Shown: positions 1 to 9,400 of the stretch, piece after piece
How the letters are laid out: every line of letters starts with the position of its first letter
Position numbering within the stretch: the first letter of the stretch is position 1
Origin: JAIOSM01 sp964593725
GTDB lineage: Bacteria; Desulfobacterota; Desulfobacteria; Desulfobacterales; Desulfobacteraceae
NCBI GenBank assembly: GCA_964593725.1
Contig: CAZQJS010000025.1
Span: 1 to 41,922, forward strand
Direction of reading: 5' to 3'
Length of the DNA stretch: 41,922 bases
Program-made: the position numbers and the translations under genes
The notes under the pieces: model-generated
Seen by the model: only the letters and a program-made list of their open reading frames with translations
What the model was told of the DNA's origin: nothing
Database searches by the model: none

Positions 1-1
1 A

Positions 2-541
2 GATGTGGATATTGATGCTGATATTGATGCTGATGGTCCGGATCTTTTCCATTCCGGTGTATTAACTAGAACATTAGGCTGGCTTCGCATTGGAAAAGTT
101 CCTTTTCTGATAATTCTAATTATTTTTTTAACTAGTTTTGGACTTACCGGACTGTTTATTCAGTCAATATTGCTGAATGCCCTGGGATTTATGCTGCCCG
201 GTTTAATAGCATCAGTGATTACGCTGATAGTTGTGCTGCCGGTTGTCAGATTTCTCACAGGTATTATTGCAAGGATTATTCCAAAGGATGAAACATCAGC
301 CGTAAGTGAAAAATCATTTATCGGCAGGGTAGCTGTGATCACTCTTGGCAAAGCAGTACAAGGCAACCCAGCCCAGGCAAAACTTAAGGATGAATTCGGA
401 ACAACCCACTATTTTATGGTTGAGCCTGATCTTCCTGATACGGAATTTAATCAGGGAGAAAGCATATTGATTGTAAAACAGACCAGGTCGGGATTTAAAG
501 CAATCAGGAACAGCAACCCTGTTCTGATGGGCAATGATTAA
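2..541 (+). CDS. YqiJ/NfeD-like OB-fold membrane protein, 5' end cut by the window
   Basis: This frame is open to the left edge, so the true start lies outside the window; an internal GTG at 5 is the first possible start visible. About 178 residues can be read. An Asp-rich N-terminal stretch is followed by two hydrophobic segments (about residues 30-53 and 60-88), then a soluble C-terminal domain of about 75 residues whose pattern (FIGRVAVITLG, then YFMVEPDLPD and GESILIV) fits the OB-fold of YqiJ and NfeD-type proteins. Such proteins are inner-membrane partners of flotillins and are usually encoded next to them, as in the E. coli yqiJ-yqiK pair. The flotillin gene begins 75 bp downstream on the same strand, which supports the assignment. 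The family call rests on motif pattern plus context. The exact function is unknown. Confidence 0.72.
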   Translation, partial: DVDIDADIDADGPDLFHSGVLTRTLGWLRIGKVPFLIILIIFLTSFGLTGLFIQSILLNALGFMLPGLIASVITLIVVLPVVRFLTGIIARIIPKDETSAVSEKSFIGRVAVITLGKAVQGNPAQAKLKDEFGTTHYFMVEPDLPDTEFNQGESILIVKQTRSGFKAIRNSNPVLMGND

Positions 542-616
542 AATTATTATATATCATCCCATGGACAGAAATAGAAATACATCAATCAAACACAGGAGAA
601 TGAGGAACAGAATAAA

Positions 617-2941
617 ATGGGAGGTATGATGAATGTACTGGTAGTTGCAGGTTTGATTTTAACTGCCTTAACAGCCATGGCAATTCTTCTTTCAAAGCTG
701 TATCAACGGGCTACAAAGGAGATCTCCTTTGTCAGGACAGGTCTTGGCGGGCAGAAGATAATCATGGATGGCGGGGCATTGGTTCTGCCTGTATTCCATG
801 AAATTATCCCGGTTAACATGAATACCTTAAGGCTTGAAGTGCGCAGGGATAATGAGCAGGCTTTAATTACAAGGGACAGAATGAGGGTGGATGTTGCAGC
901 TGAATTTTATGTAAGGGTCAAACCCACAGAGGATGCAATCGCAAATTCAGCCCAGACCCTTGGAACCAAGACAATGGAGCCCGAAGAGTTAAAAACCCTT
1001 GTGGAAGGTAAATTTGTTGATGCTTTGAGATCTGTTGCAGCAGAGATGGCCATGGAAGAGCTCCATGAGCAGCGTGTTGATTTTGTGCAGAAAGTGCAGC
1101 AGGTTGTGAGTGAAGATCTGTTAAAAAACGGGCTTGAGCTTGAAACGGTTTCATTAACCGGCCTTGACCAGACAAGTAAAGAGCATTTTAATCCTGATAA
1201 TGCCTTTGATGCGGAAGGTTTGACAAAACTGACTGAAAAGATTGAAGAGCGCAGAAAAAAACGAAACGATATTGAACAGGATACAGAAGTTGCCATGGCA
1301 ACCAAGAATCTTGAGGCTGAACAGCAGAAACTTGAGATAAAAAAGGAAGAAGAGTATGCAAACTTAAAGCAGGAACGGGAAATTGAGATCAGGCGTGCTT
1401 CCCAGATGGCTGAGATTGCAAAAGAGCAGGCAGATAAGAAAAAAGAGGCAGAGCTTGCCCGGATAGAATCAAGGAAAAATATTGATATGTCCACAATTCT
1501 TTCTGAAAAGGTAATAGAAGAAGAACGTATTGAAAAAGAGAAATTTCTGCAGGAAAAGGAGATAGTTAAAACCAAAGCAATTGAAAATGCAGAGATTGAG
1601 AAGAAAAAATCCATTGAGCTTGCTGAACAGGATCGAGCCATTGCAATTGCAGAAAAATCCAAGTCTGAATCTGAAGCAAGAGCCGAGGCAGATCATGCAA
1701 GAGCCCTTGCAGTAAAAGAGGAGGAATCTGTAAAAACTGTCAGAGAGACAGCCATTGCACAACGTATAAAATCAGTTGAGCTTGTAAAGGCAAGTGAGAT
1801 TGCAGAAAAAGAGGCTATTAAAATCAAGATTGCAGCAGAAACAGAAAAGCTTGCAGCCCTTGACAATGCAGAAGCAATCAAAACAGAAGCAAATGCTCAA
1901 GCAGAACAGGAGAGAATCAAGGCAGGCGGTTTTGCCGATGCAGAAAAACTTAAGGCAGAAGCTGCAGCCATAAGATATGAAGTTGAGGCCGAGGGAAAAC
2001 AGGCAATTAATGAATCTGACAATGTTTTGTCCAAAGAACAGATAGCAATGCAGATCAGAATGGCTCTGATAGAAAATCTGCCTGCAATCATCAAAGAGAG
2101 CGTTAAACCAATGGAGAACATAGATGGAATTAAAATTATCCATGTGGATGGTTTAACAGGAGGAGGTGACTTTGGCCCAGGCGGCAGCGGAGGCTCCGGA
2201 GGCAGCGGAGGGAATTTTTCCGATCATCTGGTTAACAGTGCATTAAGATATAGGGGGCAGGCACCCATTATTGATTCACTCATGACTGAAATCGGCATGA
2301 AACCAGGTGGTGCAGATGCATTGGATTGTAAGATACAATCAACAGAATCAGAAAATGCTGTTGATGAATGCTTTGAAACCCGGGCATTGGAAAAAGAAAC
2401 AGACCTTTCAGGTTATAAAGCTGAAAATGAATCAAAAGTAAAAACAGGGGATGACCAGGGCAAAGAGGCAATTAAACCTGATGATACAATAGCTGAACCT
2501 GAGGAGATCAAGGAAGAAGCCGAGGAAGAAGCTAAAGAGGAAACCAGGAAAGAGGCCAAAGAAGAAATCAAGGAAGAGGCCAAAGAGGAAGTCAAGGAAG
2601 AAGCCAAAGAGGAAGTCACAGAAGAAGTCACAGAAGAAGTTGAGAGAGAGTTGCAGGCAGCTGAAGATGTGATAGATGCCAGGGCAGCTGAAGATGATAT
2701 CGCACCTGTTAAGGAAGATGCGCAGGAAGGTGAAGAGCAGGCAGGCAAAAAAGAAGATTTGATAAGTCAGGAAGAAGATTCTGTAGAACCCGAGCTGCTT
2801 AATGCTGATGAGCTTCTGGAATTACGCCAGCTTTTTGGAGATAAGTTAAAGGAATTTAAAGGATTCGGCAGCAAAGATGAGGATGATAAGAATACAGAGA
2901 AGATAAAAATTATAGGCAATAGGAAAAATTATTTTATGTAG
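617..2941 (+). CDS. Flotillin/YqiK-type SPFH protein, copy 1, with Glu/Lys-rich C-terminal extension
   Basis: The protein has 774 residues: an N-terminal membrane anchor (about 6-25), an SPFH/band-7 domain (about 30-210) and a long charged coiled coil (about 210-500) rich in Ala, Glu and Lys, as in flotillins. A Gly/Ser linker (GGSGGSGG) and a conserved tail (ALRYRGQAP) follow. E. coli YqiK is near 550 residues; the excess here is an acidic extension from about residue 565. Flotillins scaffold membrane microdomains. ATG 617 is the longest start, but the two ATG codons at 626 and 629 follow a GGAGG at 620-624, and that arrangement is kept in copy 2, so MMNVLVVAG may be the real N-terminus. Positions 743-2100 appear identical in DNA to copy 2. 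It probably shares an operon with the upstream YqiJ-like gene. Confidence 0.88.
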   Translation: MGGMMNVLVVAGLILTALTAMAILLSKLYQRATKEISFVRTGLGGQKIIMDGGALVLPVFHEIIPVNMNTLRLEVRRDNEQALITRDRMRVDVAAEFYVRVKPTEDAIANSAQTLGTKTMEPEELKTLVEGKFVDALRSVAAEMAMEELHEQRVDFVQKVQQVVSEDLLKNGLELETVSLTGLDQTSKEHFNPDNAFDAEGLTKLTEKIEERRKKRNDIEQDTEVAMATKNLEAEQQKLEIKKEEEYANLKQEREIEIRRASQMAEIAKEQADKKKEAELARIESRKNIDMSTILSEKVIEEERIEKEKFLQEKEIVKTKAIENAEIEKKKSIELAEQDRAIAIAEKSKSESEARAEADHARALAVKEEESVKTVRETAIAQRIKSVELVKASEIAEKEAIKIKIAAETEKLAALDNAEAIKTEANAQAEQERIKAGGFADAEKLKAEAAAIRYEVEAEGKQAINESDNVLSKEQIAMQIRMALIENLPAIIKESVKPMENIDGIKIIHVDGLTGGGDFGPGGSGGSGGSGGNFSDHLVNSALRYRGQAPIIDSLMTEIGMKPGGADALDCKIQSTESENAVDECFETRALEKETDLSGYKAENESKVKTGDDQGKEAIKPDDTIAEPEEIKEEAEEEAKEETRKEAKEEIKEEAKEEVKEEAKEEVTEEVTEEVERELQAAEDVIDARAAEDDIAPVKEDAQEGEEQAGKKEDLISQEEDSVEPELLNADELLELRQLFGDKLKEFKGFGSKDEDDKNTEKIKIIGNRKNYFM
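743..2100 (+). repeat. Long direct repeat, copy 1 (flotillin core)
   Basis: I see no base difference between 743-2100 and 3174-4531, an offset of 2431. The first differing bases are T742 against C3173 on the left and C2101 against T4532 on the right. Outside these limits the genes diverge in both silent and replacement positions. Identity including third codon positions implies a recent duplication or conversion. Confidence 0.9.
2501..2650 (+). repeat. Glu/Lys-rich low-complexity coding repeat in flotillin copy 1
   Basis: Imperfect tandem units of about 15 to 30 bp (variants of AAAGAGGAAGTCAAGGAAGA) encode pentapeptide-like blocks such as KEEAKEEVKEE and TEEVTEEVE at about residues 629-678. 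The segment is absent from copy 2. It should form a highly charged helix, and slippage is a likely source of length variation. Confidence 0.8.
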
Positions 2942-3017
2942 TATCGTGATAAGTCTGGAATGCCCGAAAGTATAATTAACAGAGATATCAAATATATAAG
3001 CATGGGAGTTAAACATA

Positions 3018-4799
3018 ATGGGAAATATTATTTACAATTTGTTTGGAGTTGGAGGCATGATGAATGTACTGGTAGTTGCAGGTTTGATTTTAACAGCTTT
3101 AATAGCCATGGCGATTATTTTTTCAAAGCTGTATCAACGGGCCACAAAGGAGGTTTCATTTGTCAGAACAGGCCTTGGCGGGCAGAAGATAATCATGGAT
3201 GGCGGGGCATTGGTTCTGCCTGTATTCCATGAAATTATCCCGGTTAACATGAATACCTTAAGGCTTGAAGTGCGCAGGGATAATGAGCAGGCTTTAATTA
3301 CAAGGGACAGAATGAGGGTGGATGTTGCAGCTGAATTTTATGTAAGGGTCAAACCCACAGAGGATGCAATCGCAAATTCAGCCCAGACCCTTGGAACCAA
3401 GACAATGGAGCCCGAAGAGTTAAAAACCCTTGTGGAAGGTAAATTTGTTGATGCTTTGAGATCTGTTGCAGCAGAGATGGCCATGGAAGAGCTCCATGAG
3501 CAGCGTGTTGATTTTGTGCAGAAAGTGCAGCAGGTTGTGAGTGAAGATCTGTTAAAAAACGGGCTTGAGCTTGAAACGGTTTCATTAACCGGCCTTGACC
3601 AGACAAGTAAAGAGCATTTTAATCCTGATAATGCCTTTGATGCGGAAGGTTTGACAAAACTGACTGAAAAGATTGAAGAGCGCAGAAAAAAACGAAACGA
3701 TATTGAACAGGATACAGAAGTTGCCATGGCAACCAAGAATCTTGAGGCTGAACAGCAGAAACTTGAGATAAAAAAGGAAGAAGAGTATGCAAACTTAAAG
3801 CAGGAACGGGAAATTGAGATCAGGCGTGCTTCCCAGATGGCTGAGATTGCAAAAGAGCAGGCAGATAAGAAAAAAGAGGCAGAGCTTGCCCGGATAGAAT
3901 CAAGGAAAAATATTGATATGTCCACAATTCTTTCTGAAAAGGTAATAGAAGAAGAACGTATTGAAAAAGAGAAATTTCTGCAGGAAAAGGAGATAGTTAA
4001 AACCAAAGCAATTGAAAATGCAGAGATTGAGAAGAAAAAATCCATTGAGCTTGCTGAACAGGATCGAGCCATTGCAATTGCAGAAAAATCCAAGTCTGAA
4101 TCTGAAGCAAGAGCCGAGGCAGATCATGCAAGAGCCCTTGCAGTAAAAGAGGAGGAATCTGTAAAAACTGTCAGAGAGACAGCCATTGCACAACGTATAA
4201 AATCAGTTGAGCTTGTAAAGGCAAGTGAGATTGCAGAAAAAGAGGCTATTAAAATCAAGATTGCAGCAGAAACAGAAAAGCTTGCAGCCCTTGACAATGC
4301 AGAAGCAATCAAAACAGAAGCAAATGCTCAAGCAGAACAGGAGAGAATCAAGGCAGGCGGTTTTGCCGATGCAGAAAAACTTAAGGCAGAAGCTGCAGCC
4401 ATAAGATATGAAGTTGAGGCCGAGGGAAAACAGGCAATTAATGAATCTGACAATGTTTTGTCCAAAGAACAGATAGCAATGCAGATCAGAATGGCTCTGA
4501 TAGAAAATCTGCCTGCAATCATCAAAGAGAGTGTTAAACCAATGGAGAACATAGATGGAATTAAAATTATTCAGGTTGCAGGTTTAACAGGCGGCGGAAA
4601 CTCAGGTTCTGATGGTGATACAAATTCCGGCGGCGGCAGTGGAAACCTTTCAGATCAGGTGGTTAACAGTGCACTCAGATATAGAGGGCAGGCACCCCTT
4701 GTCGACTCACTCATGGCTGAACTCGGGATTAAACCAGGTGACATAAACGGATTGGGTTCTGTGATACAATCAATGAATCCCGGGTCTGCAACAGAATAA
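3018..4799 (+). CDS. Flotillin/YqiK-type SPFH protein, copy 2
   Basis: This 593-residue flotillin has the same layout as the gene before it: an anchor, an SPFH domain, a long Ala/Glu/Lys coiled coil, a Gly/Ser-rich linker and the conserved tail containing ALRYRGQAP. It ends about 30 residues after that tail, near the usual YqiK length, so this is probably the ancestral form. The longest start, ATG 3018, adds MGNIIYNLFGVGG before MMNVLVVAG. As in copy 1, a GGAGG (3051-3055) lies just before the paired ATG codons at 3057 and 3060, so the shorter start is credible. Only 76 bp separate it from copy 1, with no terminator in between, so co-transcription is likely. The two products could form mixed oligomers, which is inference. 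Confidence 0.88.
   Translation: MGNIIYNLFGVGGMMNVLVVAGLILTALIAMAIIFSKLYQRATKEVSFVRTGLGGQKIIMDGGALVLPVFHEIIPVNMNTLRLEVRRDNEQALITRDRMRVDVAAEFYVRVKPTEDAIANSAQTLGTKTMEPEELKTLVEGKFVDALRSVAAEMAMEELHEQRVDFVQKVQQVVSEDLLKNGLELETVSLTGLDQTSKEHFNPDNAFDAEGLTKLTEKIEERRKKRNDIEQDTEVAMATKNLEAEQQKLEIKKEEEYANLKQEREIEIRRASQMAEIAKEQADKKKEAELARIESRKNIDMSTILSEKVIEEERIEKEKFLQEKEIVKTKAIENAEIEKKKSIELAEQDRAIAIAEKSKSESEARAEADHARALAVKEEESVKTVRETAIAQRIKSVELVKASEIAEKEAIKIKIAAETEKLAALDNAEAIKTEANAQAEQERIKAGGFADAEKLKAEAAAIRYEVEAEGKQAINESDNVLSKEQIAMQIRMALIENLPAIIKESVKPMENIDGIKIIQVAGLTGGGNSGSDGDTNSGGGSGNLSDQVVNSALRYRGQAPLVDSLMAELGIKPGDINGLGSVIQSMNPGSATE
3174..4531 (+). repeat. Long direct repeat, copy 2 (flotillin core)
   Basis: Partner of 743-2100. 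It is about 1,358 bp without a difference that I could find, lying inside two genes whose 5' ends and 3' ends differ. Confidence 0.9.
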
Positions 4800-4815
4800 G
4801 AATAGTCTCTTATAA

Positions 4816-4844
4816 TTGACAAGCGCAGCCCTGCCTGATTAAAT
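4816..4844 (+). promoter_or_regulatory. Candidate sigma-70 promoter with overlapping hairpin
   Basis: TTGACA (4816-4821) matches the -35 consensus fully. After a 17-bp spacer comes TTAAAT (4839-4844), a 4/6 match to -10. It sits 36 bp upstream of the exported-protein gene at 4880. An 8-bp inverted repeat, GCAGCCCT (4825-4832) and AGGGCTGC (4850-4857), overlaps it. That repeat lacks a T-tract, so it may be an operator or a weak terminator for the flotillin operon. Confidence 0.4.
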
Positions 4845-4879
4845 GGGTAAGGGCTGCACTAAACATAGGGGCTGTACGA

Positions 4880-6430
4880 ATGGATTCAGCTATCTCACGG
4901 GAGGGTATATTGTTAAAATTACAAAATTGTTCAAAGATTAGTGTTAAAAGTCTGTTTCCATGTATGATTTTTATCTTTATGCTTTTAAGCATTGCCATGC
5001 AGCCCATTGAGGCACAAAGCTTTTCCACTGGAGGACCTGAAAGCCCGGTTAAATTAATATTTATCCATCACTCCTGTGGGGAAAACTGGTTGAGCGATGG
5101 GGATGGCGGGCTTGGAAGAGCCCTTGAAAAAAATAATTATTTTGTGAGCGATACAAATTATGGATGGGGCCCTTCCAATATTGGCGACCGGACAGATATT
5201 GTTAACTGGACTGAATGGTTTTCAAGTTCTGAAACTGCCGGGTATATGAATGCTCTCTTAAAGGAGAACAGCAGGCACTCTCCTTACACAAGGAATATGC
5301 AGGATCCGGGCGGGCATAACAGGATTATAATGTTTAAATCGTGTTTTCCCAACTCAGAGCTTAGAGGCAGTCCCCATGATCCTCCAGAAAAAGGCCATGG
5401 GTTGACCGTTGCCAATGCAAAGGCAATTTATAATAAACTTTTATCCTGTTTTGCAAAACACCCGGGGCTGCTCTTTATTGCAATCACAGCCCCACCTGTA
5501 CAGGATAAAACCTTTTCAGCAAATGCACGGGCTTTTAACAGCTGGCTGGTCCATGACTGGTTAAAGGGTTATAAAGGCTGTAACGTGGGAGTTTATGATT
5601 TTTATAATACTTTGACAGGCCCTGATAATCACCATCATATAAATAAAAACAGAGTGGAACATGTTTACAGGGAAGGCAGGAATACATTGTATTATGCTGA
5701 GGCAGGAGATGATCATCCAACCTCACCCGGCAATAGAAAGGCAACCAGAGAATTCATTCCTCTTTTAAATATGTTTTATAATAATTTTATGCAGAAGGCT
5801 GTATATAAAGCTCCCCGGAAAATAATTCTGAAAAAAGACAGTTCAGGCAGACAAAAGAAACAAAAAAACCCTATTGTCCAGGTTGGCAGAAAACCAGATG
5901 CCTCATGTTCAAAAAAATCTTCTTCAAATATAGCTGATTTTGATGACACATGCTCAGAATGGGCTGTGTTTTCCGATGCAGATAAAGAAACTCTGATAAG
6001 ATTTAAGCGCGAGGATAAAAAACAGGCAAAGGCTTTAAAAATAGAGTATAAAGTTGCCAGTGACAGCTGGGGAACATGCAGTCTGGTTTATCCTTCACCT
6101 GTAAGCTGGAAAACAGCAAAAGGCATATCTTTTAACCTTCTTGGAAAGAGTGTGGGGCAAAAGTTTAATTTTATTGTCTATCAGGGGAGATCCCCGGATG
6201 ATCTGCACCATTTTGAAATGACCATCAAAACAGATAAAAAAATGGTAAAGTCCTGGCAGAAAATTAAAATCCCATGGAGACTGCTTAAACGGCCTCCATG
6301 GGAAGGAGATTCAGATGACGTTATAGATCTGACATACATACAGGGAGTAGGTTTGGGTTTTGAAAGCCAGGGCAATGATGAAGACAATGGAATGAGTGTA
6401 ATCTGGATTGATGAAATCCAACTTTATTAA
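4880..6430 (+). CDS. Exported SGNH-like protein with C-terminal jelly-roll (carbohydrate-binding-like) domain
   Basis: The 516-residue protein begins with a basic stretch and a hydrophobic core (about residues 27-43) ending in IEAQS, which reads as a signal peptide. The N-terminal domain (about 55-305) carries IFIHHSCGENWL, KSCFPNSE and GDDHPTSPGN. The Ser in HHSCG and the His in DDHP resemble the nucleophile and final block of SGNH hydrolases, but the spacing is not canonical, so catalysis is inference. The C-terminal domain (about 345-516) alternates beta-strands and ends in GMSVIWIDEIQLY, typical of CBM11- or CIA30-like jelly rolls. ATG 4880 has a poor ribosome site. An in-frame TTG at 4910 follows a strong GGGAGGG (4899-4905) and would give a more normal signal peptide. 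It converges with the synthase gene, 34 bp apart. Confidence 0.6.
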   Translation: MDSAISREGILLKLQNCSKISVKSLFPCMIFIFMLLSIAMQPIEAQSFSTGGPESPVKLIFIHHSCGENWLSDGDGGLGRALEKNNYFVSDTNYGWGPSNIGDRTDIVNWTEWFSSSETAGYMNALLKENSRHSPYTRNMQDPGGHNRIIMFKSCFPNSELRGSPHDPPEKGHGLTVANAKAIYNKLLSCFAKHPGLLFIAITAPPVQDKTFSANARAFNSWLVHDWLKGYKGCNVGVYDFYNTLTGPDNHHHINKNRVEHVYREGRNTLYYAEAGDDHPTSPGNRKATREFIPLLNMFYNNFMQKAVYKAPRKIILKKDSSGRQKKQKNPIVQVGRKPDASCSKKSSSNIADFDDTCSEWAVFSDADKETLIRFKREDKKQAKALKIEYKVASDSWGTCSLVYPSPVSWKTAKGISFNLLGKSVGQKFNFIVYQGRSPDDLHHFEMTIKTDKKMVKSWQKIKIPWRLLKRPPWEGDSDDVIDLTYIQGVGLGFESQGNDEDNGMSVIWIDEIQLY

Positions 6431-6464
6431 TTAATCCGGCATAAATCAGCAGCCAAACCTCAGG

Positions 6465-9400
6465 TTAACAAAATGCCTTTGATATATCATCTTCTGTAAT
6501 ATTATAATCTTTTAATGGTTTTTTCCTGGAAACATGTGGTTTCTGCTGCTTTAAATACTCTTCTGTTTTTGATTCAGCTTCACTGAAATCGATATTCAGC
6601 TTTTCATATATATATTTAATTACATCTTTTGGGTTGCTTACTAAATCATTGTATTGAATATCAATTTTCAAATTCTTATATTTATATTTTTGTGATTTTT
6701 TATACATATCTGACATGAATTCCAGTTGTTCCGTGCCAATGCTGTCCATACCTTCTGAATCTAACAATAATGAGCGTACCTGCTCCACAAGATTAAACCA
6801 CGACGACATTATGTCAACAGGGTTTCTATGGGTTTGTATTGCTATGGCATCAGGATATGTCTTATATAAATAATCTAAATTATTTAAGTGGAATGGCATT
6901 TTAAACAACCATCTTTTATTGGATTTTTTAATGTATGAAAGATATTGAAACCATCTCTTATGTAAAGCATATGCCTGATTTAAATCCTGGGCTGATTTAA
7001 ATCCATACCGCATAAAGTTAGTATCAGATGAAAAGCAATGCTCCAGTGGAAAGAAATCTTCTTCCGGGGCATCTACATCAATCTCATGAATACCTTTCAG
7101 GTTCACCCGGTTTTTAAAAGAATTAATAATATCTTCGCATAAAGATCTTCTCTCATCCAGTGGTTCATCGCCAACATATAACATGTCTGTAATACATGGT
7201 GATATAAACTTATCATTTAGTGATAAGAGCCTGTGCAGATAGGTTGTACCTGTCCTGTTCAGGCCTAATATGAAAATTGGTTTAACTATTTTTTTATTTA
7301 AAATTTCAGGGTTCTTTTTTATAATCTTATTTAATTTCAGGAAATTAGTATTTTTAAGGTATAAATCATAGCATATAACAGGCTTTGCATCGGGTTTGAT
7401 ATTCTGGCAGGCTTTTAAATTCCTGACAAGTTCTTTGCCAGGGGTGTTATGGAGGTCCAATGTATCAAAGTCTGCTGCATTTTTAAAAACATCAAATACC
7501 TTGTGAGCAGGTGTCCTGTGTATCCAGGTTATGCTGCTTGTCATGATTTCCAGTAATTTTGGCCACCTGATTGTTTCTGTGGAATCTTCCAATAATGTTT
7601 TTGTAGATATCTGACGGAAATTTCCTTGTTTATCATTGGATATCCAGTACTTTGAAAAGTGGTCCAGTAAGGGCCAGTATTGGTCAAGCACTGATTGTTT
7701 TCCAAGGGATTTATGTTTTTGTTTGAATTCCTCATAGGATGTTCTCTCTATTTTATAACCAAAGTTTTCCAGATGTTTTACAGTGTTGTATACATCTGGA
7801 TTACAGCAATGATATATAGTATGCTTTCTTTTTTCATTTAATGATATATTTGCAATATATCTAGAGATTGTATCCACAGGTTCTGAGTATGAAAGCTCAT
7901 AATTATCAGGTTTGCATTTAACTTGTAATACAGATGCTGTCATTCTTATTTTTATGTCTGTATCCTGTGTGAACCCGGTTTCATTGGAAACCCCGGTCTG
8001 GGGGATTCTGAATATTCCAATGTCTAAACCAAGTTTCCGGGCATGCAATAGTATTTTCTCACAAACAATTTTACTCCATGGATAGCCTACAATATTGGGA
8101 GGAAATATTTTCTTCATATTATTTATATCAGGAAATGATTCTGACTCTATGTAACTGTCACTGTATTCATTGGAAAATATTGTAAAATATTCCGGGAATA
8201 TTCCCATTGTAGATGCATAGAATACTTTTTTGAATCTTTGATTTGCTGCAAAATCAATTACTCTGGAAATACTGTTTGTGTTAACCCTGGAAATGTCTTT
8301 ATACTTTGCTGCAAGTTTCAAGTCCGCTGCCAGATGATAAACAGCATCTATTTTTTCTGATAATACTTCATAGTCATCCAATCCCAGGTTATCCTGTAAT
8401 ACATCTCCCTTGAGCACATGAATATTATTAAGATCTATTCTGGAATCAAGGTCTGCATATTTTAATGCATCTTTTAAGCGCTTAAAACCATCAGCTCCCC
8501 TTATTAAGCAGTATATTTTCAAGTCTGGATTCTGTCTGAGCAGTTCAACGATTAAGCTCCTTCCCACAAAACCGGTCGCACCAGTTACCAATACTCTTTT
8601 AATACTTTGCCTTGAGGGTTTTATATCTCTGTCAAAATATCGTCTTATTGTGCTTTTTAATCTGTTTAAGTCTTTTTGACACTCATCGGGTAATGGGATC
8701 TCCTGCTGTACATTATGTATTTTTTCCATTCTGTATATTGATTCTTTTATCTGTTTTGGCTCTTTTTTCTCAATGGTCACTCCTTCTTTTACATCAAAAA
8801 CAGAAGGCACTCTTATGGCATTTCCCGGGTGGAAATTTTGTTTGATTTTTATTTTATTTTCCTTTTCCACATGTTTTTCTCTGGTTTCTCCCTTATTATT
8901 TAAAATACCCTCTGCAATACTTTGGCAGGTTGCTGTTGTCATTAACTCCAATGCACTGATACTGAAATTATAATTTAATTTTAAAAATCCGCTGAATTCA
9001 GTGACAGATATGGAATTCAGACCATAAACAGAGAGTACGTCACTCGGTGATATGTCTGTAAATCCGCATAACTCGGTCAGTTTTTCAATCAAACTGTTCA
9101 AAACATTCTCAATTGTCTCAACATTATCTGCAAGTTTAAAAACAGAACTGTTTGTTTCTAAGTGGCCATGGCGTAACTCATCAAGATTGTTCATTAATTT
9201 CATATCTTTTGGCAATATACTTATGATATTATTACAGGATTGATTTCTCAGTGCTGTATCTAACACTTCTATGGCAAAGATACTGCTTATGGCAGGTGTT
9301 CCGTTAAGTTTCATCATCTTCAGAACATGGGGGTTGTCAGCTGCCATACCAGCATCTGAAACAGCACTCATATTATAGGAAAGTGCTGCAAGGCCGTTTA

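Noticed and set aside
907..1662. 251-residue open frame on the minus strand inside flotillin copy 1 (repeated at 3338-4093)
   Set aside because: Ser/Phe-rich translation is the mirror of an Ala/Glu/Lys coiled coil. It recurs only because the flotillin core is duplicated. No ribosome site or family motif.
2960..3232. 90-residue open frame overlapping the start of flotillin copy 2
   Set aside because: It is a shifted reading of the flotillin 5' end and stops inside it. Cys/His/Trp-rich text has no homologous look.
8612..9243. Plus-strand open frames inside the ACP-to-reductase linker of the PKS
   Set aside because: Low-complexity hydrophobic translations opposite a real coding frame, without ribosome sites.
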